This document shows positions 17,411-26,408 of a stretch of DNA of 64,000 nucleotides, in pieces. Location of the stretch: contig CAVWNW010000001.1 of NCBI GenBank assembly GCA_963756425.1, positions 190,479 through 254,478 of the forward strand. The letters run 5' to 3'. Numbering within the stretch: the first letter of the stretch is position 1; the number at the start of each line of letters is the position of its first letter. The notes beneath the pieces were generated by a model. That model did no database searches, was not told the origin of the DNA, and saw nothing but the letters and a program-made list of their open reading frames with translations. The stretch comes from DASQUK01 sp963756425. Its GTDB lineage: Bacteria > Actinomycetota > Acidimicrobiia > Acidimicrobiales > VFJN01. Position numbers and translations under genes: made by a program.

Positions 17411-19531
17411 GTGCCCGTGCCGCCAGACGCGCTGACGACGGAGGGCGAGCCCTTCCCCGAGCGGTACCGCAACCGAGAGCTGTCGTGGCTGGATTTCAAC
17501 GAGCGGGTGCTCGCGATGGCCGAGGACCAGCGGGTCCCCCTCCTGGAGCGGGCCAAGTTCCTGGCCATCTTCACCCAGAACCTCGACGAGTTCTTCCAGG
17601 TCCGTGTCGCCGGCCTGAAGGACCTGGTCGCGGCCGGTGTGGCCACGACCAGCCCCGACGGCCGGACCGCGGCACAGCAGCTCCTCGACATCCGCGACCG
17701 CCTGGACAAGCACCTGCCACGGATGCAGGCGGTGTTCGTCGACCAGGTGGCACCGGCGCTGGCCGTGGCCGGCATCCGGCTGTCGTCGTGGGCCGACCTC
17801 GACGAGGAGGACGAGAAGTTCCTGGTGGAGACGTTCGAGGAGCGCATCTTCCCCATCCTCACCCCCCTCGCGGTCGATCCTGGCCACCCCTTCCCGTACA
17901 TCTCCAACATGTCGCTCAACCTGGCCGTGATGGTGCGCGACCCGGAGGAGGGGGTGCGGCGCTTCGCCCGGGTCAAGGTGCCGTCGCTCCTGCCCAGATT
18001 CGTGGTGCTGCCCGACGGCGAGCGCTACGTGCCCCTGGAGCAGGTGATCGCGGCCCACCTCGACCAGCTCTTCCCGGGCATGGAGATCGAGCAGCACCAC
18101 GCCTTCCGGGTCACCCGCAACGCCGACCTGACGCTCGAGGAGGAGGAGGCCGACGACCTGCTGGCCGCCGTCGAGATCGAGCTGCGACGGCGGCGCTTCG
18201 GCCGCGCCGTGCGATTGGAGATCGACGCCGCGATGTCCGAGGAGGTGCTCGAGCTGCTCCAGCGGGAGCTGGTGCTGGCCGACGACGATGTCTACGCATC
18301 CGTGGCCCCGATCGACCTCGGGGGCTTGTGGGCGGTGCACGGCCTCGACCGCCCCGACCTCAAGGACCCGCCATACACGCGGGTCACGCCGGCGCGGCTC
18401 TCGTCGGACGAGGGCGAGCGGGTCGACACCTTCGCGGCCGTCCGGCGGGGCGACATGCTGGTCCACCACCCCTACGAGAGCTTCCGGACCACGGTCGAGG
18501 AGTTCGTGCGCCAGGCGTCGACCGATCCCCACGTGCTTGCGATCAAGATGACGCTGTACCGGACGTCCGGCGACAGCCCCATCGCCCGGTCGCTCATCCG
18601 CGCCGCCGAGCGGGGCAAGCAGGTGGCGGTCATCGTCGAGCTCAAGGCGCGGTTCGACGAGGGCGCCAACATCGAGTGGGCCCGCGCGCTCGAGACCGCG
18701 GGCGTCCACGTGGCGTACGGGTTCGTCGGGCTCAAGGTCCACGCCAAGACCCTGCTCATCGTGCGGGAGGAATCCGACGGCCTGCGGCTCTACTGCCACA
18801 TCGGCACGGGGAACTACAACTCCCGCACGGCGCGCATCTACGAGGACTTGGGGCTGCTCACGTGCGACCCCGACATCGGCAGCGACCTCACCCAGCTGTT
18901 CAACGAGCTGACCGGCTACGGCCGCAACGTCGACTACCGACGGCTGCTGGTCGCGCCCCGGATGCTCCGCTCGGGGCTCGTCGACCTCATTCGGGGTGAG
19001 GTGGCCGCGGAGCAGGCGGAGCCAGGCCGGGGCCGCATCACCATGAAGATGAACAGCCTGGTCGACACCGGGCTGATCGACGAGCTCTACGCCGCCTCGC
19101 AGGCCGGCGTGCAGGTCGACCTGATCGTGCGGGGCATCTGCTGCCTGACGCCCGGGGTGCCGGGGCTGTCGGAGACGATCCGGGTGCGCTCGATCGTGGG
19201 CCGCTACCTCGAGCACTCGCGGATCTACCGGTTTGCCAATGGCGGCGGGCCGGGGCAGCCCCGGGTGCTGATCGGCTCGGCCGACCTCATGCCCCGCAAC
19301 CTCGACCGCCGCGTCGAGGTGCTGACGCCGGTCGTCGAGCCCGAGTTGCAGGAGCGCCTGGACGAGGTGTTCGAGGTCGAGTTGGCCGACGACGTGCTTG
19401 CCTGGACCATGGGCCCCGACGGTCGCTGGACCCGGGTGGCCCCCGGAGGCTCCATCGACACCCACACCCGCCTCCAGGAGCTCACCACCGAGCGCGGCGG
19501 GACGCTCGCGGCGGCCGCCGTCGCGCTCTGA
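17411..19531 (+). CDS. ppk: Polyphosphate kinase 1
   Basis: A 706-residue PPK1, close to the family length. The N-domain begins YRNRELSWLDFNERVLAMAE. The head domain follows, then two phospholipase D-like domains. The phosphorylated His is in the segment FVGLKVHAKTLLI near 442, and the second conserved His is in CHIGTGNYNSRTA near 461. It reversibly transfers the gamma phosphate of ATP to polyphosphate, membrane-associated in many bacteria. Start GTG 17411. It lies 5 kb from a complete phosphate regulon, which fits phosphate storage, although no Pho box was seen in the 72 bases before it. Confidence 0.95.
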   Translation: MPVPPDALTTEGEPFPERYRNRELSWLDFNERVLAMAEDQRVPLLERAKFLAIFTQNLDEFFQVRVAGLKDLVAAGVATTSPDGRTAAQQLLDIRDRLDKHLPRMQAVFVDQVAPALAVAGIRLSSWADLDEEDEKFLVETFEERIFPILTPLAVDPGHPFPYISNMSLNLAVMVRDPEEGVRRFARVKVPSLLPRFVVLPDGERYVPLEQVIAAHLDQLFPGMEIEQHHAFRVTRNADLTLEEEEADDLLAAVEIELRRRRFGRAVRLEIDAAMSEEVLELLQRELVLADDDVYASVAPIDLGGLWAVHGLDRPDLKDPPYTRVTPARLSSDEGERVDTFAAVRRGDMLVHHPYESFRTTVEEFVRQASTDPHVLAIKMTLYRTSGDSPIARSLIRAAERGKQVAVIVELKARFDEGANIEWARALETAGVHVAYGFVGLKVHAKTLLIVREESDGLRLYCHIGTGNYNSRTARIYEDLGLLTCDPDIGSDLTQLFNELTGYGRNVDYRRLLVAPRMLRSGLVDLIRGEVAAEQAEPGRGRITMKMNSLVDTGLIDELYAASQAGVQVDLIVRGICCLTPGVPGLSETIRVRSIVGRYLEHSRIYRFANGGGPGQPRVLIGSADLMPRNLDRRVEVLTPVVEPELQERLDEVFEVELADDVLAWTMGPDGRWTRVAPGGSIDTHTRLQELTTERGGTLAAAAVAL

Positions 19532-19604
19532 CAGTCGTCGCTGGCAGCGGCGCGCGCCGGGCTGCGTCGCCTTAATTGTCAGTGCGCGCTCGTAAGTTGC
19601 GCGC

Positions 19605-20969
19605 ATGGACGCAGCACCGCTCGTCGTGGGCATCGTGGCCGGGCTCGCCGCCGGGCTGGCGGCCGCGGGCGCGATCGCCCGCTCGGTGGCGTCGACGGCC
19701 GCCCACTCGGCGGCGCGGTCGACAGCCGACGCCGCGGCCAACCGGCTGCGGTCCGAGGCCGGTGCCGACCGCGAAGCGATGGTGCGCGCCGCCGTGGAGA
19801 CCGTGGTGGCCGTGGCGGGGGAGCGGCTGGGCGCGCAGGCCGACGCCGGAGCGCGCGAGCTCGAGTCGCACCAGCGATCCTTCGAGCAGCGAGTCGGTGA
19901 GATGGGGGGCCGCGTCGCCGAGGAGATCGAGCTGCGCAATGCCGTCGTCGAGCAGCGCATGGGCGACGTCCGCAGCGAGCTGGCGAAGGTGGCCGAGCTC
20001 GTCGCCTGCCTCCAGCGGGAGCGGGCCGAGCAGCAGGGCCGGGTCGAGTCGCGGCTCGCGGAGGTGGCGGCGGTGGGCGCCCGCCTCGCCGAAACCACCC
20101 AGTCGCTGCGGCAGGCGCTCGCCAGCCCCCAGGCCCGCGGCCAGTGGGGCGAGCGCATGGCCGACGACGTGTTGCGCGCCGCCGGGCTGGTCGAGGGCAT
20201 CAACTACCGCAAGCAGTCGCGAATCTCGGGAGCGGGCACGGTTCCGGACTTCACTTTCATGCTGCCCGGGGGCCGCGTCCTCCACATGGACGTGAAGTTC
20301 CCGATCGACAACTACCTCCGGTACCTCGAGGCGGCCACCGACGGTGAACGCGATCGTCACCGTGTGGCGTTCGTGCGCGACGTGCGGGCCCGGGTCAAGG
20401 AGCTGTCGGGTCGCCTCTACATCCATCCCGACGACACGGTCGACGAGATGCTCCTGTTCATCCCCAACGAGTCGGTGTACGCGTTCGTGCACACCCACGA
20501 CCGCGACCTCGTGGAGGTGGCGCTGCGGCAGAAGGTCGTGCTCTGCTCGCCGAGCACGTTGTTCTCGGTGCTCGCCGTCATCCGCCAGGCGGTCGAGCAG
20601 GTGCAGCTGCAGCGCACGTCCGACGAGATCCTGGCCTGCTTGGCGGCGTTCGAGCAGCAGTGGGGCAAGTTCACCGACGCCCTCGACAAGGTCGGCCGCG
20701 GGCTCGACACAGTCCGCCGCGGCTGGGACGACCTGGCGGGGACACGCCGCCGCCAGCTCGAGCGCCAGTTCGACCGGGTGGGCGACCTGCGCTCGCGACG
20801 CGAGGTGACGGGCTCTGCCGCCGGGAACGCCGGGAACGCGACGACCGATCCCGGCGGCAGCTTGGCGGCCGCCGCCGACGGCGAGGTTGAGGTGCTGCGC
20901 CGGGCGGCCGGCGACGTCCGCGAGCTGCCGCGGCCACCCGGCCTGCCCGGCACCGCAGCGGCCGGGTGA
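19605..20969 (+). CDS. rmuC: DNA recombination protein RmuC
   Basis: A 454-residue protein. An N-terminal membrane helix (about 5-25) is followed by a Glu/Ala/Arg-rich coiled coil to about 170, then the RmuC nuclease-like domain (GQWGERMADDVLRAAGLVEG, PDFTFMLPGG, HMDVKFPIDNYLRYLEA). The family limits DNA inversions between short repeats. ATG 19605 is directly preceded by CGTAAGTTGCGCGC without a Shine-Dalgarno sequence, so a leaderless transcript is possible. The C-terminal 60 residues are low-complexity. Confidence 0.88.
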   Translation: MDAAPLVVGIVAGLAAGLAAAGAIARSVASTAAHSAARSTADAAANRLRSEAGADREAMVRAAVETVVAVAGERLGAQADAGARELESHQRSFEQRVGEMGGRVAEEIELRNAVVEQRMGDVRSELAKVAELVACLQRERAEQQGRVESRLAEVAAVGARLAETTQSLRQALASPQARGQWGERMADDVLRAAGLVEGINYRKQSRISGAGTVPDFTFMLPGGRVLHMDVKFPIDNYLRYLEAATDGERDRHRVAFVRDVRARVKELSGRLYIHPDDTVDEMLLFIPNESVYAFVHTHDRDLVEVALRQKVVLCSPSTLFSVLAVIRQAVEQVQLQRTSDEILACLAAFEQQWGKFTDALDKVGRGLDTVRRGWDDLAGTRRRQLERQFDRVGDLRSRREVTGSAAGNAGNATTDPGGSLAAAADGEVEVLRRAAGDVRELPRPPGLPGTAAAG

Positions 20970-21034
20970 CGCGTTCGTCATGCCGAGTGCTATTACTTCG
21001 CGGCGGGTGAGCGCTGTCAGATGGAGGGATCGCG

Positions 21035-21904
21035 ATGCGCCGTTTGCTCTGCGCCTTGGTCGGCGTCCTGGCCTTGGTGGCGGTTGGCTGCGACTTTCAG
21101 AAGCTGGTCCCGCCCGGCGAAGCGCCGCTCCGCTACCGCGACGCGGTCTTCTCGGCGGTCACCACCACGAGCAACGTGACCTACGGCAGCGCGGTGAACC
21201 AGCAGGGCCAGACGGTCACGCTCCAGCTCGACGTGTACGCGCCGACCGGCGACAGCGTGGCCGACCGCCCGGCCATCGTCTGGGTCCATGGCGGTTCGTT
21301 CGCATTCGGCAACAAGACGTCGCCCGAGATCGTCGAGGAGGCCAGGACGTTCGCCAGGAAGGGCTTCGTCAACGTATCGATCAACTACCGGCTCGCCCCG
21401 AACGGTTGCACGACGGTCACGGCCGAGTGCGTCACGGCCATCGTCGACGCCAAGCACGACGCCCAGGCCGCGGTCCGGTTCCTGCGGGCCCGCGCCGACG
21501 ACTACGGCGTCGACGAGAACCGCATCGCCATCGCCGGTACGTCGGCGGGCGCCATCACCGCGCTGAACGTCGGCTACGGGCCGGAGGACGTCGGCAATAG
21601 CGGCAACCCGGGGTTCGCCTCGACCGTCCGTGCCGCGGTGTCGTTTTCCGGTGCGAGGATCCTGACCACCCCGAATCCTGGCGAGGCCGCCGCACTGTTG
21701 TTCCACGGGACCGCCGACCCGCTCGTCCCCTATCAGTGGGCCCTCGACACCGTGGCCGCAGCCGAGGCGGCCGACCTCACCGCGAACCTCACCACGTTCG
21801 AGGGCGCGGGCCACGTGCCCTACTCGCAGAATCGCACGACGATCCTCGACCAGACGACCAACTTCCTGTACTGGACCCTCGACCTGACCAACGCCGCGCG
21901 CTGA
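21035..21904 (+). CDS. Lipoprotein alpha/beta hydrolase (carboxylesterase-like)
   Basis: A 289-residue protein with a lipoprotein signal (hydrophobic core, lipobox VAVGC, Cys at residue 19), so it should be anchored on the outer face of the membrane. The hydrolase fold shows the oxyanion motif VHGGSFAFG, nucleophile Ser in GTSAGA, Asp in GTADPLVPY and His in GAGHVPYS, a complete triad. The natural substrate is an ester but cannot be named. ATG 21035 has GGAGGG upstream, a strong site. Confidence 0.85.
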   Translation: MRRLLCALVGVLALVAVGCDFQKLVPPGEAPLRYRDAVFSAVTTTSNVTYGSAVNQQGQTVTLQLDVYAPTGDSVADRPAIVWVHGGSFAFGNKTSPEIVEEARTFARKGFVNVSINYRLAPNGCTTVTAECVTAIVDAKHDAQAAVRFLRARADDYGVDENRIAIAGTSAGAITALNVGYGPEDVGNSGNPGFASTVRAAVSFSGARILTTPNPGEAAALLFHGTADPLVPYQWALDTVAAAEAADLTANLTTFEGAGHVPYSQNRTTILDQTTNFLYWTLDLTNAAR

Positions 21905-21966
21905 CCGCGGCCGGTCGTGGACGGTCGGTCGTTTCCGGTGCGGGCGAGGAAGTAGACGGCGCCATC

Positions 21967-22467
21967 GTGTCTTCTCGACCCGCCCGCCCCCGGCGAACCC
22001 GGCAGCCGAGACCCGAGGTGCGCGCCGCCGGCGGCGTCATCTGGCGGGAGGTCACGGTCGCCGACGAGGCCGGCGCGACCCGGCCGAGCGGCGAGATCGT
22101 GCTGGTCCACCGGCCGCGCTACGACGACTGGTCGTTCCCCAAGGGCAAGCTCAACCGAGGTGAGGCCTGGAAGCGGGCGGCCGTCCGCGAGGTGCGGGAG
22201 GAGACCGGCTTGCAGTGCGAGCCGGGGGACGAGCTGCCGTCGACCGTGTACACCGACGGCAAGGGCCGCACCAAGCTGGTCCGCTACTGGATCATGCGGG
22301 TCGTCGGTGTCGAGGCGTGGGCGCCCAACGACGAGGTCGACAAGCGTCGGTGGGTCCCCATCGAGGAGGCCGCCCGGCTGCTCACATACGCCCACGACCA
22401 GGAGATGCTGGCCGGCCTGGTCGCGACGTTCGGGGGCGCTCCCCCCGATGCGCCCGGGCGACGCTGA
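21967..22467 (+). CDS. NUDIX hydrolase
   Basis: A 166-residue protein with the full Nudix box, beginning GKLNRGEAW and ending REVREETGL, about residues 61-83. It hydrolyses a nucleoside diphosphate linked to another moiety, requiring Mg2+. The basic N-terminus and the DWSFPKGK segment before the box resemble MutT1/Ap4A-type enzymes; the substrate is open. Start GTG 21967, 62 bases after the esterase gene, possibly co-transcribed. Confidence 0.85.
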   Translation: MSSRPARPRRTRQPRPEVRAAGGVIWREVTVADEAGATRPSGEIVLVHRPRYDDWSFPKGKLNRGEAWKRAAVREVREETGLQCEPGDELPSTVYTDGKGRTKLVRYWIMRVVGVEAWAPNDEVDKRRWVPIEEAARLLTYAHDQEMLAGLVATFGGAPPDAPGRR

Positions 22468-22475
22468 ACGGGAAC

Positions 22476-22504
22476 GTTCAACCAGCCGTCAGTGGACGTT
22501 CGCC
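22476..22504 (+). promoter_or_regulatory. Possible weak Pho box before phoX
   Basis: GTTCAAC at 22476 and GTTCGCC at 22498 are exactly 22 bases apart, twice the 11-base period of actinobacterial PhoP-type direct repeats. The unit between them (22487) is degenerate. Weaker than the site at 24168. Confidence 0.35.
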
Positions 22505-22579
22505 TGGCGGCAAGGGCGGTGATGCCTGCCACCCCTAGCGTCGCCCACGACCTAAACGCCGCGAGCAAGGGGAAGCTCC

Positions 22580-24015
22580 ATGTCAACGCTCGACCGCCGT
22601 TCCTTCCTCACTCGAGGGGCGGCCGCCGCCGGCACCGCCGCAGTGGGCACGACCTTGTTCCAAACCCTCAACAACCCAGCGGGCGCGTCGCGGTCTGCCG
22701 TTGGCCACCGCGGCCCGAAGGGACGCAAGGGCGACGGAGGGTACGGCCCCCTGGCCCGCACCGCCGACCAGAACGGCGACGAGATCCTGGCCCTCCCCGA
22801 CGGCTTCGAGTACGTCACGTTCTCGAAGATCGGCGACATCATGAGCGACGGCACGCCGGTTCCGGTGTCACACGACGGGATGGCCGCCTTCAAGGGGCAC
22901 CGCAACACCACGCTGCTGATCCGCAACCACGAGGTCCGCTCGGGTCCGGGGACCGTCGATGGCGCGGTGCAGGCCCCGGACAACACGAAGTACGACGTGC
23001 TGGGCGTCGGCGGCAACGTGTCGGTGGTGTTCGACACCCGGCGGGGCAGGGTCCTCCGTGAGTTCGTCAGCTTCGCCGGCTCCTTCACCAACTGCGCCGG
23101 CGGGGTCGCGTTCCGTGACGCCGGCTGGATCACCTGCGAGGAAACCGTCGAGGGACCCAACGACGGCTGGGCCCAGAAGCACGGCTACAGCTACCTCGTG
23201 CGCACCAGCGCCGACGGTCCGGAGAAGTCGCCGCCGATCACGGGCATGGGCCGGTTCTCGCACGAGGCGGTGGCGACCGATCCGCGGTCGGGCTTCGTGT
23301 ACCAGACCGAGGACGATGGCAACGACAGCGGCTTCTACCGCTTCAGGCCCCGCGACCCGCGCCAGCTGACGCGTGGCGGCCGGCTCGAGATGCTGGCGGT
23401 CAAGGGCGAGTCCGCTCGACAGATGATCACCGGTCAGCAGGTCGGCGAGTCGCTGCGCGTCGAGTGGGTGCGCATCGACGACCCCGACCCCGACCTCGAG
23501 GGCGGGGCGACCCCGTGGCGCTCCAGGGCATCGCCAAGGGCGGCGCGTTGTTCAACCGGCTCGAGGGGATCTGGTACGACGATCGCTCGAAGGGGTTCTT
23601 CTTCACCTCACCAGCGGCGGCGACGCTGCACTGGGCCAGGTGTGGCACTACGACACCCGCGGACGGCTGACCCTTCGAGTCAGCCGGCGGCTCGGTGCTC
23701 GACTCGCCGGACAACCTGCTGGTCACCCCTCGCGGCGGCATCGTGCTGTGCGAGGACGACGCCACGGGTGCCGACAACGACACCCACCCGCTAGCCTCGG
23801 GCATCGTCGACATCAACCGGCTGATCGGCCTCAACCGCAAGGGCGAGGCCTTCGAGTTCGCCGTCAACGTGTTCAGCGACAGCGAGTTCGCCGGCGCCAC
23901 CTTCTCGCCCGACGGCGACGTGCTCTTCGTCAACATCCAGGGCAACGGGTCCACGGTGCCGGGCAGCGGCATGACCTGTGCCATCACCGGGCCGTGGCGA
24001 AGGGGTGCGCTGTAG
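22580..24015 (+). pseudogene. phoX: PhoX-family phosphatase (DUF839), Tat substrate, three frame breaks
   Basis: The start ATG 22580 follows GGGGAAG. A Tat signal (DRRSFLTRGAAAAGTAAVG) leads a PhoX beta-propeller with the metal-site motifs IRNHEV, ITCEETVEG and RFSHEAVATDP, then YQTEDDG. PhoX enzymes are calcium/iron alkaline phosphatases that free phosphate outside the cell. The frame shifts at the G run 23504-23507, near 23608 and at 23671-23676. The three pieces keep family sequence (GIAKGGALFNRLEGIWYDD, VWHYDTRGRLTL, NLLVTPRGGIVLCEDD), so together they make about 478 residues. Either assembly indels or a recent pseudogene. It heads the phosphate regulon. Confidence 0.75.
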
Positions 24016-24061
24016 GGACTCGGGCCCGTCCTGTCCACCGAGCCCACCCAGGCACCCGCCG

Positions 24062-24095
24062 GAGCAGGCGGCCGCAACGGAGCGGCCGCCTGCTC
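24062..24095 (+). terminator. Strong hairpin after phoX
   Basis: GAGCAGGCGGCCGC pairs perfectly with GCGGCCGCCTGCTC around AACGGA. It lies 47 bases after the phoX stop. No U tract follows, as is common for GC-rich terminators. Confidence 0.7.
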
Positions 24096-24167
24096 GGCGC
24101 GCGCAGAGTGCCGCGCTGACGCCCATTCGCCCTGGTCAGCGACACGCACTCGGGCGGTTTTGGCAAC

Positions 24168-24219
24168 GTTCCCACCTCGTTCACCCGTCGTTCACCAGCG
24201 CTCTCCCCGGTCGTTCACC
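24168..24219 (+). promoter_or_regulatory. Pho box array before pstS
   Basis: GTTCCCA at 24168, GTTCACC at 24179 and GTTCACC at 24190 are spaced exactly 11 bases; a further GTTCACC is at 24213. Direct repeats with an 11-base period and this consensus are the known binding sites of the Streptomyces-type PhoP response regulator. The array ends 72 bases before the pstS start, consistent with activation by the regulator encoded at 31323. Confidence 0.8.
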
Positions 24220-24291
24220 TCGTCTTCCTACGGTGCCCACGACAAGGAGCGTTCTGCTCATTTGCGACAGCAAGCCCAAGGGAGGGCATTC

Positions 24292-25340
24292 GTGAAGCTC
24301 ATCAAGAAGCGCCGGCTGGCGTGGCTGGGGATCTTCCTGGCGTTCACCCTGGTTGCAGCCGCATGCGGCGACGATGACGACGACGCAGCGGCGGGGACTC
24401 GGGCGGGGATAGCGACCGAGGCTGGTGGCGACGTCTCCGGCTCGATCAACATCTCCGGGTCGTCGACCGTCGAGCCGATCACATCGCTGGCCGCGGAGGC
24501 CTTCACCGGCGAGAACAGCGGCGTCGACATCGCCGTCGACGGCCCAGGGACCGGGGACGGCTTCGAGCTGTTCTGCGATGGCCAGACCGACATCTCCGAC
24601 GCCTCGAGGCCGATCGAAGACGAAGAGGCGGCCACCTGCGAGGCCAACAGCATCGAGTACACCGAGCTTCAGGTCGGCTACGACGGCATGTCCGTGCTGA
24701 CCAACGCCAACAACGCCGACGCGCCGGAGTGCCTGAGCTTTGCCGACCTCTACGCCCTGATCGGCCCCGAGTCCGAGGGCTTCGACAACTGGTCCGATGC
24801 CCAGGCCCTGGCCACCGAGCTGGGCTCGACGACCCAGTTCCCGGACGCCCCGCTAGAGCTCACGGGCCCGGGCACGGAGTCGGGTACCTACGACTCGTTC
24901 ATCGAGATCGCACTCTCCGGCATCGCCGAGGAGCGCGGGCTCCCCGAGGATCAGATCGAGACCACCAGGCCCGACTACGCCTCGAGCGCCGACGACAACG
25001 TGATCATCCAGAACATCGAGGCGTCGGACACGTCGCTCGGATGGGTCGGCTTCGCCTTCGCTGAAGAGGCGGGCGACCAGGTCATCGAGATCCCCGTCTC
25101 GTCGGAGCCGGGCGGCGACTGCGTGGCCCCGAGGCTGACACGATCTCTGACAACAGCTACCCACTGTCACGCCCGCTGTTCATCTACGTGAGCACGGCCG
25201 CGGCCGACGACAACGCCGCCGTCGTACCGTTCGTCGACTTCTACCTCGAAAACCTGGACCAGTTCGTCGAGGAAGGCGGCTACGTGACGATGCCCGACGA
25301 TCAGGTCCAGGCCACCGTTACGGCCTGGGACGGCCGCTGA
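24292..25340 (+). pseudogene. pstS: Phosphate-binding lipoprotein PstS, one frame break
   Basis: Start GTG 24292 follows GGAGGG. The lipobox is LVAAAC (Cys near 24). The mature protein has ISGSSTVEPI, the phosphate site DGPGTGDGFELFCDG, and SDASRPI. It captures phosphate outside the membrane for PstCAB. The frame is lost at the C run 25127-25130; adding one C restores the C-terminus (EADTISDNSYPLSRPLFIYV to AWDGR) and a protein of about 349 residues. In an otherwise intact pst operon a sequencing indel is the likelier reason. A hairpin follows at 25361. Confidence 0.85.
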
Positions 25341-25360
25341 TCGGCACCAACGCCGCGCTA

Positions 25361-25396
25361 CCGTGGGGCCGGGCTACATCCAGCCCGGCCCCACGG
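25361..25396 (+). terminator. Perfect 15-bp hairpin between pstS and pstC
   Basis: CCGTGGGGCCGGGCT pairs perfectly with AGCCCGGCCCCACGG around ACATCC. It is 20 bases after the pstS stop. Such structures in binding-protein operons let the first gene be made in excess over the permease genes by partial termination or mRNA protection. Confidence 0.75.
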
Positions 25397-25463
25397 CCCC
25401 GCTCATCGGCCCCGGCAGGTCCCGGCCATGAATCCGACCCCCCAGCCCCCAGAGGCCTGATTT

Positions 25464-26396
25464 ATGGCGACCACCACGATCCCGCCGCCCGACCTCTCCG
25501 GCGACCCACACCGCCATCGCCGCGAGCGGACCATGGGCCTCGTCTTCGCGGCCGCGGCGGGGCTGTCGTTGGTCATCAGCGTGCTCATCCTGGTGTCCCT
25601 GTTCAGCAACGGCCTCGAGTTCTTCACCGACGTCGAGTGGTCGGGGGTCTTCGACGCCGGTAGCTGGGCCCCCCGCCAGGGCGAGTTCGGCATCACCACG
25701 ATCCTCGTGGGCACCCTCATCGTGACCGGGATCGCCATGATCGTGGCGGCCCCGCTCGGCCTCGGCGCGGCCATCTACCTGTCCGAATACGCCAAGCCCC
25801 GCGTGCGCACCGTGCTCAAGCCGATCCTGGAGGTGCTCGCGGGCATCCCATCGGTCGTGCTGGGGGTGTTCGCGCTCAACTGGATCGCGCCCGAGGTGGT
25901 CGGCCGCATCTTCGGCCAGGAGCACAGCAGCGGGAGCATGATGGCGGCCGGCATCGGGGTGGGCATTCTCACGATCCCACTGGTCGCTTCCGTTTCCGAG
26001 GACGCCATGCGGGCGGTGCCCAACAGCCTGCGCGAGGCGTCGGCCGGAGTAGGTGCCCGTCGGATGTCGACGACCGTGCGAATCGTGTTGCCCGCGGCGG
26101 TGTCGGGGATCGTGGCGGCGGTGATCCTGGCGGCATCGCGGGCAATCGGCGAGACCATGGTGGTGTTCATCGCCGGGGGCGCGGCCGATGCCGCCACGTA
26201 CACGGCCAACCCCCTCGACGGGAGCCTGACCATGACGGCAGCGATGGCGTCACTGGCGGTCGGCACCGAGAACGTGCGCGGGGCCGGCCTGGCTGTTCCC
26301 AGCCTGTACTTCGTGGGCATCGTGCTGTTCTTCTTCACCTTCGCCCTGAACCTGATTGCCAACAGCGTCGTGCGCCGAGTGCGCCTGGTCTACTGA
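25464..26396 (+). CDS. pstC: Phosphate ABC transporter permease PstC
   Basis: A 310-residue inner-membrane protein with about six helices; the first spans 25-48. The permease EAA region is AMRAVPNSLREASAGVGARR followed by IVLPAAVSGI. It forms the phosphate channel with PstA. ATG 25464 has AGAGG nine bases before it. The stop is 12 bases from pstA. No oddities. Confidence 0.93.
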   Translation: MATTTIPPPDLSGDPHRHRRERTMGLVFAAAAGLSLVISVLILVSLFSNGLEFFTDVEWSGVFDAGSWAPRQGEFGITTILVGTLIVTGIAMIVAAPLGLGAAIYLSEYAKPRVRTVLKPILEVLAGIPSVVLGVFALNWIAPEVVGRIFGQEHSSGSMMAAGIGVGILTIPLVASVSEDAMRAVPNSLREASAGVGARRMSTTVRIVLPAAVSGIVAAVILAASRAIGETMVVFIAGGAADAATYTANPLDGSLTMTAAMASLAVGTENVRGAGLAVPSLYFVGIVLFFFTFALNLIANSVVRRVRLVY

Positions 26397-26408
26397 GGGT
26401 CGAGCCGC

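Noticed and set aside
17069..20203. Minus-strand open frame of over 1000 codons
   Set aside because: It lies opposite ppk and rmuC, both with full family motifs. Composition is His/Gly/Arg-rich as expected for an antisense frame.
23464..23670. Separate short gene inside phoX
   Set aside because: Its translated sequence (GIAKGGALFNRLEGIWYDD) is the missing middle of PhoX, so it is a frame piece and not an independent gene.
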